Shown here one piece after another: positions 14,139-21,234 of a stretch of DNA of 21,234 nt (position 1 is the stretch's first letter; the number at the start of each line of letters is the position of its first letter). Origin of the DNA: Candidatus Bathyarchaeota archaeon (GTDB taxonomy: Archaea; Thermoproteota; Bathyarchaeia; Bathyarchaeales; Bathycorpusculaceae); contig JAGTQT010000021.1 in NCBI GenBank assembly GCA_018396615.1, forward strand, positions 1 to 21,234, read 5' to 3'. Below the pieces are notes generated by a model, which did not search any database, was not told the DNA's origin, and worked only from the letters and a program-made list of their open reading frames with translations. The translations under genes were made by a program, and so were the position numbers.

Positions 14139-16805
14139 ATGCGGAAGCGCTGTGAAGTGAGTTTGTGTTTTCTTTTGGTTCTTTTGACATCGATTGCGGC
14201 TTCGTTCCAAATCCCCATTGTTGCTTCATTCCAAGTAATAATTGTTAATCCTGGTGAATCTATACAAAGCGCAATTAATGTAGCGTCTGAAAACGCTACG
14301 ATAATTATAAAGCCTGGAAAATACGTGGAGCGATTGCAAGTTATTAAGAGTTTAACGCTGACAGGCGAGGTTGGAAAAAGCAATTCAACTATAATTCAGA
14401 ACTCTGCAGGTGGAACGACGCTGGAGATATTGAGAGGTATAAATTCTGTAAAGGTAGCTAACCTTTTTATTAATGGGTCAAAAACCTATCTTTCAACAGG
14501 GATATATGTTAAAAGCCAGTTTAACTTGATACAGAATGTTACTGTGGCAAACCACTACTATGGCATTCACGTTTATGATTCGTCTTACAATGTTATGCGA
14601 AATAATTGTATACTGAACAATACCTTGGACTTGAGAGTTTTTGGGCTTTACTTGCCGCACTTTTTGCATGACATTGACGATTCCAATCTTGTCAGCGGAA
14701 GGAAAGTTTACTATTGGATAAACCAAAGTGATAAAAAGTTTCCAACCGATGCAGGGTACATTGCAGCTGTGAATTGCGCTAACGTGACTGTTGAGAACGT
14801 GGAAATCAGCAATCAGTTTGCAGGAGTCACGTTTGCATACACCAACAACTCTAACGTAATAAACATAACTTCTGCACTGAATGAATACGGGGTATACTTA
14901 CTATGCTCAAAAGGCAACACAGTAAGCAATAGTACACTCACTCAAAACTTTTGGGATGGAATACTACTGATCACATCTACAGATAGTCAGCTTGAAAGCA
15001 ATATCGTGAAATTTAATGACCGCGGAATATGTTTTTCCTATACCCCACTAATACCCGCTTGGTCAGATAACAACGTTATCAGGAAAAATATTTTGGCTAA
15101 TAATCGAGAAGGAGTATACCTTGAAAATTCTTCAAGAAACCAAATTGTTGAAAACACTATCGCAAATTCCACTATTGGAATAGACCTTGTTGATCAAACC
15201 CAAAACTGTACGGTATTTCATAACAACTTCCTTAACAATGCTGAAAATGTAGGTTTTTTCCCAGCGCCGCCGCCTTTATCAGCGCATAGCTTTGATAATG
15301 GCTACCCATCTGGAGGCAACTTTTGGAGTAACTATGTAGGACAAGATATTTTCAAGGGAAAGCATCAGAATGAGACTGGAATTGACGGTATTGGGGACAC
15401 GGAGCATAATGTTACAACCGGTATTTTTGATCATTATCCTCTTATGCATCCCTACGGCTCTATAAGAAATCTTAATACAAGTCTGATCTATCTTACACTT
15501 CAAGCAGCAATAGCTGCACCAGAAACTCTTGAAAAACACATAATATTCGTCAAAAGCGGCACATATAGAGAACCGATTGTCATACAAAAACCCTTAATTG
15601 TCTGCGGAGAAAACAAAGATAGCACAGTAATAATCACTGGACCTAGTTCCCATGCCGTAACAGTTCTGGCAAGCAACGTTACTTTAAAGGGGTTCACTAT
15701 CAGCAACGAGGGAGGTCTTGCCTATTCTTACGGATTATGGCTTGTTGGCGCATCCTATAACATCCTTCAGAATAACATCGTCACCGGCAAGTATGTAGGA
15801 ATAATGCTGGAAAATCGCTCCTCAAACAATATTATCCAAAACAACCAGATCATTGGCAACAACCAGTACGGCATCTTTGTAAAACGCTACTGCGACAGAA
15901 ACATAATATTTAACAACTCCATACTCGCTAACGACTGGAACGGCATAGAACTTGCATACTCTGAAGAAAACATAATTGAAGCTAACATGATAGCCAACAA
16001 CGGCGGCTATGGCTTTGAAATTCCAATTTATGGGTTAGCCAGCAACAACGTGATATTCCACAACAACTTCGTCAACAACTCTTGGAATAACCCATCTGGC
16101 AGACAAGCTGCAGATTTCTGGACTAACCGCTGGAACTCGGATGGGGAAGGCAACTACTGGTGCGACTACAGCGGAGCAGACACGGATCGCGACGGCATAG
16201 GCAACACACCATACTTTATCAACGGAGAACTAGATGGAGAATTGGAAACCCTGCATATAGATCAGTTTCCTTTGATGGGCAAGTACAGCGTTTTTATGTT
16301 TTATGGAGAGCAGATCTCAGTGATAAGCAACGCTGAACACATAGAACCAAAGTACACAGTTGAGTCTCACGAGGGAAACCTCACATTAAATGTAACTGCA
16401 GAGGTTCCTGTTGAAGGTTTCTTAAGAATTCGTGTTTCGCGCAAGCTTATTAACACTCCTTACAAAATTCTCCTCGACGGACAGGAAATTAGTGAACCGC
16501 AAGCAAGAGAACTTCCATGTTCTGACGAAGTCTTTCTATGCCTATACGTTTCCACTTCTTCTGGAGAACACTTTGTTGATGTTAACGGATATAGTGTTAT
16601 CCCTGAGCCATTAAACCAAACAATTTTGATGTTTTTATTTTTATCTGCAGCGATTTGCTTGCTTGTGAAGGCCCTCTACAGAAACAAGAATTGCAAACTC
16701 GAAAATCTAAACACTGCTGGACATCGCGCAAGTGATACCAAAGGCTTAAGTGACTCCTTTTCCAAATCTTGTCTTGAACGGAGGAGCACAAATGTCCTTC
16801 TCTGA
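14139..16805 (+). CDS. Large two-module NosD-like beta-helix surface protein, membrane anchored
   Basis: From the ATG at 14139 (GTGAG 4 bases before it; an upstream in-frame start at 14085 would put charged sequence before the signal peptide) the product is 888 residues. Order: signal peptide to about 24; beta-helix module 1 (about 35-440) opening with GESIQSAINVASENATIIIKPG and closing with a GYPSGGNFWSNYVG block at 388; module 2 (about 445-700) opening again with IIFVKSGTYREPIVIQKPLIV and closing with NYWCDYSGADTDRDGIGN, whose calcium-loop-like DTDRDGIGN is at 681-689; a beta-rich domain; a membrane helix (about 828-848); and a hydrophilic tail of about 40 residues. Module 1's calcium loop is altered (TGIDGIGD). 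It is a paralogue of the gene at 8293, doubled in beta-helix length. Its last 14 bases overlap the next gene. Confidence 0.85.
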   Translation: MRKRCEVSLCFLLVLLTSIAASFQIPIVASFQVIIVNPGESIQSAINVASENATIIIKPGKYVERLQVIKSLTLTGEVGKSNSTIIQNSAGGTTLEILRGINSVKVANLFINGSKTYLSTGIYVKSQFNLIQNVTVANHYYGIHVYDSSYNVMRNNCILNNTLDLRVFGLYLPHFLHDIDDSNLVSGRKVYYWINQSDKKFPTDAGYIAAVNCANVTVENVEISNQFAGVTFAYTNNSNVINITSALNEYGVYLLCSKGNTVSNSTLTQNFWDGILLITSTDSQLESNIVKFNDRGICFSYTPLIPAWSDNNVIRKNILANNREGVYLENSSRNQIVENTIANSTIGIDLVDQTQNCTVFHNNFLNNAENVGFFPAPPPLSAHSFDNGYPSGGNFWSNYVGQDIFKGKHQNETGIDGIGDTEHNVTTGIFDHYPLMHPYGSIRNLNTSLIYLTLQAAIAAPETLEKHIIFVKSGTYREPIVIQKPLIVCGENKDSTVIITGPSSHAVTVLASNVTLKGFTISNEGGLAYSYGLWLVGASYNILQNNIVTGKYVGIMLENRSSNNIIQNNQIIGNNQYGIFVKRYCDRNIIFNNSILANDWNGIELAYSEENIIEANMIANNGGYGFEIPIYGLASNNVIFHNNFVNNSWNNPSGRQAADFWTNRWNSDGEGNYWCDYSGADTDRDGIGNTPYFINGELDGELETLHIDQFPLMGKYSVFMFYGEQISVISNAEHIEPKYTVESHEGNLTLNVTAEVPVEGFLRIRVSRKLINTPYKILLDGQEISEPQARELPCSDEVFLCLYVSTSSGEHFVDVNGYSVIPEPLNQTILMFLFLSAAICLLVKALYRNKNCKLENLNTAGHRASDTKGLSDSFSKSCLERRSTNVLL

Positions 16806-17010
16806 TAAGTGGGTTTGGATAACTATTGTTGGAGTAGTGCTTGTTATAGTGTTGCCTTTGATAGTGATCTGGGGGATTCTTTCGATGTCTCCAGAATTTA
16901 GAATAATTGCAACGGTGGGGATAGTCTTCGCTTGGGGCGTGATCTCAGGCTACAAGGACTGGATTATTTCGCAGCAAAAAGAAGAAACACAGAAAGCCGC
17001 TGAAGGTTAA
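16792..17010 (+). CDS. Small two-helix membrane protein
   Basis: The product is 72 residues with two hydrophobic helices (about 7-31, WVWITIVGVVLVIVLPLIVIWG, and about 36-54) and a polar C-terminus with Gln, Glu and Lys. I recognise no family. The start at 16792 is fixed by a strong GGAGG at 16780-16784, 7 bases upstream, lying inside the end of the NosD-like gene, whose stop falls 14 bases into this gene. The overlap suggests the two proteins are made together, and it may be an accessory of the NosD-like protein. Nothing is recognised between its end and the convergent gene at 17109. Confidence 0.65.
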   Translation: MSFSDKWVWITIVGVVLVIVLPLIVIWGILSMSPEFRIIATVGIVFAWGVISGYKDWIISQQKEETQKAAEG

Positions 17011-17108
17011 TTATAACTCTCAAAGAAGGTAATTAAATCACCACGCTTTTTATGCTGTGATGAAATATGCTTCAAAAGACAAACTAGAAAAAAGCAAATT
17101 GTATATTG

Positions 17109-18305
17109 CTACTCTTTTCTAAGTGCTCCAAGAAACACTGCAAGAGCCAGCCCAATTGAACCAAGCAACAGCAACATCGAAGAGGACTGACCAGCAAATA
17201 CAATCTGCACGCCTGGAAAAGGAGCACCTGTAAGTGTGAGCGTAGGAATTATCAGCATATAATAAACAAGGAAATATGGCACTCCTGCTAAAAGGGCTGC
17301 TCCAAATGCTTTTCCTGTTGAGATGTCAAATGTAGCTCGCAACGCGATGAACATTATCACGAAGCCCCATAAGTGCGTAATATAAAAGAGAACCAAAGGC
17401 CACGAAACGGGGAAAATAAGATACTGCCATGTCTCAGACAAGTTGGGTTCATTCATGAAAACCGCAGGCATGAAAAATAAAATGATCTCAGGGACAAAGG
17501 CGTATGCCATCACCGTGGAAGTCTGACTGAAAGTAAGCTCTCTGTCGGCCAACTTGACTGCTAGTACGTAGACGATAACCGAGAGCATGATCCACTTGAA
17601 TATTTCAATAGCTATGAAGGATATCGAAGTTGTATATACTGTTATATCCGTATAAAGAACGCCCCGCAGGAAAACGTTTGCAACAGCTTCAGGGTCGTAT
17701 GGACTTTTGGCTTTTATCTTGTACAGGTTTGTGGTGTACAAGCTGTTTCCTATACCAGCTGCCAAGCCTACAATTATTAGTGTGACTACCGCTATTTGCA
17801 AGCCTTTTGAATCTTTAACAAGATTCTCAAAGAACTTTGACTTAAGCCTTAAACTGCTGATTATTCTTCCAACAAAGGTTTCGCCAAAAGGTTTCGGCAA
17901 CTCAAGACCATATAAACCAACTATTGCAGCGAATATTGCTCCTATATAGAATCCCGCACCGATGGGAATGCTCAATATTGCTAGCAACAGTATCCACCGA
18001 CTTAGGTGCTTCTGCTTTTTAGGTTTAAAATAGATCATGAATGCAATAACTGCCATCCAAGCAGTGACAAAGATCCAGAAATAAGCCATGCCGCCTTCAA
18101 CTAAGTTAGGTACGCCAAAAACGATTCTGCCCCAGAAGTGCGTGGGTTGCGTGACATTTTCAACATAAGAAGCAGGATATGAAGATACAATGAGTGGTGC
18201 ATCGTTCATAGCTATCCAAACTCCATTAGTGATAATAAGCAGAGAACTTACCAGCAAAGCCAAAAAACTCAGTGTATGAGCTGTATTTCTTCCAGTCTTC
18301 ATCAT
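17109..18305 (-). CDS. Polytopic membrane protein with YIP1-like C-terminal region
   Basis: The product is 398 residues with about nine or ten membrane helices. The N-terminal third has a signal-like first helix and a short external loop with NVT; the linker near 95-102 is basic (KPKKQKH). From about residue 215 on, the pattern of five helices with KAFGAALLAGVPYFLVYY near the end resembles the YIP1 domain, a family of membrane proteins of unclear archaeal function. The start is ATG at 18305 or the adjacent ATG at 18302, with AAGG at 18313-18310. A CTTAAATA box at 18346-18339 places the transcription start near 18317. It is divergent from the ABC permease operon and may belong to the same system, but that is only positional inference. 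Confidence 0.6.
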   Translation of the reverse strand: MMKTGRNTAHTLSFLALLVSSLLIITNGVWIAMNDAPLIVSSYPASYVENVTQPTHFWGRIVFGVPNLVEGGMAYFWIFVTAWMAVIAFMIYFKPKKQKHLSRWILLLAILSIPIGAGFYIGAIFAAIVGLYGLELPKPFGETFVGRIISSLRLKSKFFENLVKDSKGLQIAVVTLIIVGLAAGIGNSLYTTNLYKIKAKSPYDPEAVANVFLRGVLYTDITVYTTSISFIAIEIFKWIMLSVIVYVLAVKLADRELTFSQTSTVMAYAFVPEIILFFMPAVFMNEPNLSETWQYLIFPVSWPLVLFYITHLWGFVIMFIALRATFDISTGKAFGAALLAGVPYFLVYYMLIIPTLTLTGAPFPGVQIVFAGQSSSMLLLLGSIGLALAVFLGALRKE

Positions 18306-18338
18306 CCAACCTTCGATGATTTGTTTCTTGTCGAGCGC

Positions 18339-18346
18339 TATTTAAG
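18339..18346 (-). promoter_or_regulatory. TATA box for the YIP1-like gene
   Basis: On the minus strand this reads CTTAAATA, preceded by AAAAC as a possible BRE, about 38 bases before the ATG at 18305. It pairs with the plus-strand box at 18382 to form a compact divergent promoter region. Confidence 0.5.
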
Positions 18347-18381
18347 GTTTTACTCATCATCATTCTATATCAAGGCAAAAG

Positions 18382-18389
18382 CTTAAATG
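18382..18389 (+). promoter_or_regulatory. TATA box for the ABC permease operon
   Basis: CTTAAATG preceded by AAAAG lies about 38 bases before the ATG at 18424, predicting a transcript start near 18412. GGTGAG at 18414-18419 then serves as the ribosome binding site. Confidence 0.5.
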
Positions 18390-18423
18390 AAAACCATCCA
18401 CACAGCTATCATTGGTGAGCTAA

Positions 18424-19491
18424 ATGGGGCTCCGAGGCTTCATACTAAAAAGAGTCATAAACTCGTTCATTATCCTATTGCTGGTTATTCTTGCGAACTA
18501 TGCGATCTTCATGCTTATGCCTGGAGATCCTACAGATTTCCTAATGGCGGCTTGGAGTAAAGAAAGCCCAGAGGCGAGAAAAGAACATGAGCGGATTCTT
18601 AAAGAGATGTGGGGATTAAATGATCCTCCTCTTGTACAGTTTTTCAAGTATCTTCGTAACTTGCTAACTTGGAATTTTGGTGTTGAAATTGCTGGAAGGC
18701 GACCTATTGGGCAAGTAATGGTTACTAAGGTTCAGTATACTGTGCTTGTACTTGGGCTTTCAACAATAATCTCCATAGTGATTGGCGTTATTCTAGGTAT
18801 AGCTGTAATTCAAAGAAGAGGCTCAGTTGTGGACAGCGTTGCTGTGATAGGCTCTCTGATCGTGGGTTCACTGCCAACATTTTGGCTGGGATTGATTTTT
18901 CTCTGGGTCTTCTGTGGCACATTGAAATGGTTTCCAGGCGCACGCGCCTTCCCTGCCGAATGGGCTATAGTCGGCTATCCAAAACCTTACACGGCGAACT
19001 TGGGCTTCTCTTCAAATACGATGCAGGTGGGGTTAACACTTGATTTAAGACAAACACTGGAACTTGTAGGAGGCTATGCTTCACACCTCTTCCTTCCATT
19101 GTTGACTCTTACAGTATTCTCTTTTGGAGGTTGGTTGCTGCTGACACGGGCCACGATGCTGGAGGCTATAACAGAAGACTACATTGTAACTGCGAGAGCC
19201 AAAGGACTGGATGAGAGAACAGTACTTTACAAACACGCCTTTAAGAACGCATCACTGCCTATAATTACAAGTGCCGCGTTGGCTTTTGGTTTTGTATTAT
19301 CCGGTGCTATAATTACGGAAACCGTTTTCTCCTATCCAGGTATCGGCGGCTGGATTTGGGAAGCAATCTCATACAGAGATTATCCAGTTTTGATGGCTGT
19401 TTTCTATGTGATCTCTTTGTGTGTGATTGTTGCTAATATAATTGCCGACTTGCTTTATGGTGTTGTTGATCCTAGGATTAAATACGGGTGA
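18424..19491 (+). CDS. Dipeptide/oligopeptide-type ABC transporter permease, DppB-like
   Basis: The product is 355 residues with the DppB/OppB layout. The first membrane helix is in FILKRVINSFIILLLVILAN, followed by LMPGDPTDFLM, an outer loop, five further helices, the cytoplasmic EAA loop YIVTARAKGLDERTVLYKHAFKNASLPI that contacts the ATPase, and the C-terminal LLYGVVDPRIKYG typical of the family. It forms a heterodimeric channel with the next gene's product for import of peptides or, in many archaea, sugars. The start is ATG at 18424 with GGTGAG 4 bases upstream. It is a little longer than many DppB proteins because of a region around 165-200. Binding protein and ATPase genes are not in the window and may lie downstream. 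Confidence 0.93.
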   Translation: MGLRGFILKRVINSFIILLLVILANYAIFMLMPGDPTDFLMAAWSKESPEARKEHERILKEMWGLNDPPLVQFFKYLRNLLTWNFGVEIAGRRPIGQVMVTKVQYTVLVLGLSTIISIVIGVILGIAVIQRRGSVVDSVAVIGSLIVGSLPTFWLGLIFLWVFCGTLKWFPGARAFPAEWAIVGYPKPYTANLGFSSNTMQVGLTLDLRQTLELVGGYASHLFLPLLTLTVFSFGGWLLLTRATMLEAITEDYIVTARAKGLDERTVLYKHAFKNASLPIITSAALAFGFVLSGAIITETVFSYPGIGGWIWEAISYRDYPVLMAVFYVISLCVIVANIIADLLYGVVDPRIKYG

Positions 19492-19497
19492 CATGAA

Positions 19498-21234
19498 ATG
19501 GCAACACAAACTAGACAAAGTAAGCTGTCTTTCACTTTAAAAAGATTCGCTGGATTCATGAAGTTGTTTCTTAAGAATCGAAGAGCCACACTAGGTCTTG
19601 TGATAATCTTTGGATTTGTAGTAGTGGCGATAGCGGCTCCGTTGTTGACGCCATACGACGCTGTAGGCACAGACCCCAATTTCTTGGGATTCGTAGCCGC
19701 AAAATATGCCAAGCCATCATGGTTTATGCAGCTTCCAACGTATCTTGGAGGTAATCCTCACCTATCTTATAATCTTGAGGCTATAACTAATCCAAGTTTG
19801 CCAAAACTTTGGCCTGAGGGAAACCTTAGCTTTTCGGCGCTCCGAGAGAACGCAAGCGGTAGCTATGTAGACGCGGCAGAGTATTTCGACACTCGTTTTG
19901 TTGAAGATGTAGACTACCCATACAAGGTCCTAGGCATGGGATTTCCGCATGAGAACGGATCTCTCGCAATTACATTTTCGAGAAACGGAACGCTTCTCGG
20001 TGAAACGAAAGCGTATGTTCGCGGAGACTTTGACTGGCCTTATTCTGGCATTCCAGGAATAATTATTGGAAACGTCGAATTGTTGGCTGACGGAACCAAA
20101 CATATCGAGTGGCAGCCGATGGAGCAGTGGTACATAGTCTTGTTAACTGGTGGAAAAGAAACCAAATATATCAACGTTTCAATCTCAAGCAGTTCCGCAC
20201 AAGGCTTGCATGTTGCGGCTTCAACAAACATTACCAACTACTTTGGTCCGTTGATAGGGGCTGGTCTAAGTTATGTGGAATCAAAATGGAACTTCACTGG
20301 GTATCATACTTGGAAGGAGTGGCTGAACGGGACAACGTTAACCACAAACGAAGTTGTTCCTACAGGCAAGAGTGCTACGATTCCGGCGGGGACTATGTTT
20401 CCAAATGGTACAGTATTAGAGAGGGATAAAGTTGTAAGGGCGGGTGCCGTTATCCCTGCTGGCACTGTTTTGCCTAATCACTGGGATGTTATGTCTTGGG
20501 TTGTGAATAGAGAGAGTTTGACAGAAATGACCTATGAGGCGATAAGAAATGCAACTAATCCTTATCCGCCATTGCTTTATGAGGACACGGGCAACGTGAC
20601 TTACTACAGCTTTGCGAACAGTACGACGATGTGTGATTCAAACCTGACTAAAACACGCGATGGTCCAGACATCATTGGAGTGGAAAATTGGACTACAACG
20701 TCTACAAGGTTAAGATTTGATGTTCATGCAGGCGACAAGGTAATATACGTAGAGTCGTTGAAAGAATTTCTGCCGTATTTTACCCCAGAGTGGTCTGAAG
20801 AAAGAATACCAAGCATTCCTATAATCATAGGTGAAGAAGGTAATTTGGAGTTCAATGTTGTGCGCTCTGTAAACGAAACAGCTAACGCTTTTGTCCTTGA
20901 AAGTCCAGTTACGACTGATCACTTGGCCGATGAAGCAGTCACATTTCAAAGGCAGACCCTCAATCTGTTCAAGAACCTGAAACTTCCAGCTAACAGTCGG
21001 ACATGGATTCTGCTTAAGCTAGTTCTCACCGATCCTGATGGTCGCTATGACCTTAAAATGAGTCCTCAAGGTACACCCGGCGTATTCAACGATGCCATAC
21101 TCTATCCAGGCGGATACGATAATGGCACGTATAAAAACTACAACGCTTTTACGGTTAGTGTCAGTGGATCTTGGACTGCGGTCAGAAAATTGACCTATCT
21201 AAGTGTTCCAGTGCAGGTTAAAGTGTACTTCGGT
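19498..21234 (+). CDS. DppC-like ABC permease with giant extracytoplasmic insertion (3' truncated)
   Basis: The frame is open from the ATG at 19498 to the last base, 579 codons, and runs out of the window. GGGTGA, overlapping the stop of the DppB-like gene, lies 6 bases before the ATG. The N-terminus is typical DppC: basic cytoplasmic start, FMKLFLKNRRATLGLV, membrane helix (about 32-50) and APLLTPYD. A normal DppC (about 280-300 residues) would soon reach GTDxxGRD and the permease core. Here more than 500 residues of polar, beta-strand-like sequence follow, with about 16 N-x-S/T sites and few Cys, so it is probably outside the cell. A short internal repeat is visible (IPAGTMFPNGTVL, then IPAGTVLPNHW). 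I expect the remaining helices and EAA loop beyond the window. It might act as a built-in substrate receptor, but that is inference. Confidence 0.82.
   Translation, partial: MATQTRQSKLSFTLKRFAGFMKLFLKNRRATLGLVIIFGFVVVAIAAPLLTPYDAVGTDPNFLGFVAAKYAKPSWFMQLPTYLGGNPHLSYNLEAITNPSLPKLWPEGNLSFSALRENASGSYVDAAEYFDTRFVEDVDYPYKVLGMGFPHENGSLAITFSRNGTLLGETKAYVRGDFDWPYSGIPGIIIGNVELLADGTKHIEWQPMEQWYIVLLTGGKETKYINVSISSSSAQGLHVAASTNITNYFGPLIGAGLSYVESKWNFTGYHTWKEWLNGTTLTTNEVVPTGKSATIPAGTMFPNGTVLERDKVVRAGAVIPAGTVLPNHWDVMSWVVNRESLTEMTYEAIRNATNPYPPLLYEDTGNVTYYSFANSTTMCDSNLTKTRDGPDIIGVENWTTTSTRLRFDVHAGDKVIYVESLKEFLPYFTPEWSEERIPSIPIIIGEEGNLEFNVVRSVNETANAFVLESPVTTDHLADEAVTFQRQTLNLFKNLKLPANSRTWILLKLVLTDPDGRYDLKMSPQGTPGVFNDAILYPGGYDNGTYKNYNAFTVSVSGSWTAVRKLTYLSVPVQVKVYFG

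Noticed and set aside
8293..16805. Copper delivery to N2O reductase as the role of the NosD-like proteins.
   Set aside because: The name comes from one bacterial member of a large beta-helix family. No nos genes, copper motifs or electron-transfer genes are present here.
1..21234. CRISPR arrays, tRNA genes, insertion sequences or integrase attachment sites.
   Set aside because: On reading both strands I found no regularly spaced direct repeats, no tRNA T-arm pattern with matching stems, and no transposase or integrase frame.

Overview
The window reads as a stretch of archaeal chromosome, most likely from the TACK/Thermoproteota side (a Bathyarchaeia-like lineage is my best guess, by gene style and not by any search). 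The reasons are a Rad50 with a zinc hook overlapping the end of a probable Mre11, an archaeal ATP-dependent DNA ligase, a eukaryote-type ribosomal protein eL22 homologue, a DUF47 protein, TATA-box promoters about 26 nt before several starts, GGAG/GGTG Shine-Dalgarno sites, non-ATG starts, and many secreted N-glycosylation-rich proteins.

Layout. (1) 1-2306, plus strand: the tail of a probable mre11 and a compact rad50, coupled by an ATGA overlap, for double-strand break repair. (2) 2307-2673: a gene-free gap between convergent genes, holding an orphan TATA-like box. (3) 2674-5499: a NIF3-like metalloprotein (minus), a divergent EamA/DMT exporter (plus), then a minus-strand pair made of a DUF47 protein followed by the eL22 homologue. 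(4) 5743-8068, plus strand: a nitroreductase and the ATP-dependent DNA ligase. (5) 8293-17010: a surface-protein island. It has two NosD-like beta-helix proteins, a membrane protein joining a cytoplasmic winged helix to an extracellular cohesin-like domain, two unrecognised single-pass glycoproteins in a minus-strand operon, and three small membrane proteins. (6) 17109-21234: a YIP1-like polytopic protein divergent from a dipeptide/oligopeptide-type ABC permease pair. The second permease has more than 500 residues of extracytoplasmic sequence after its first membrane helix and runs off the end of the window.

Housekeeping (repair, ligase, ribosome) fills the left 8 kb; cell-envelope functions fill the right 13 kb. 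The most interesting points are the DNA-binding/transmembrane/cohesin fusion beside NosD proteins that carry calcium-loop motifs, the eL22 homologue, the large insertion in the DppC-like permease, and inverted repeats beside the NosD genes. No tRNA, rRNA, CRISPR array, insertion sequence or integrase was seen.
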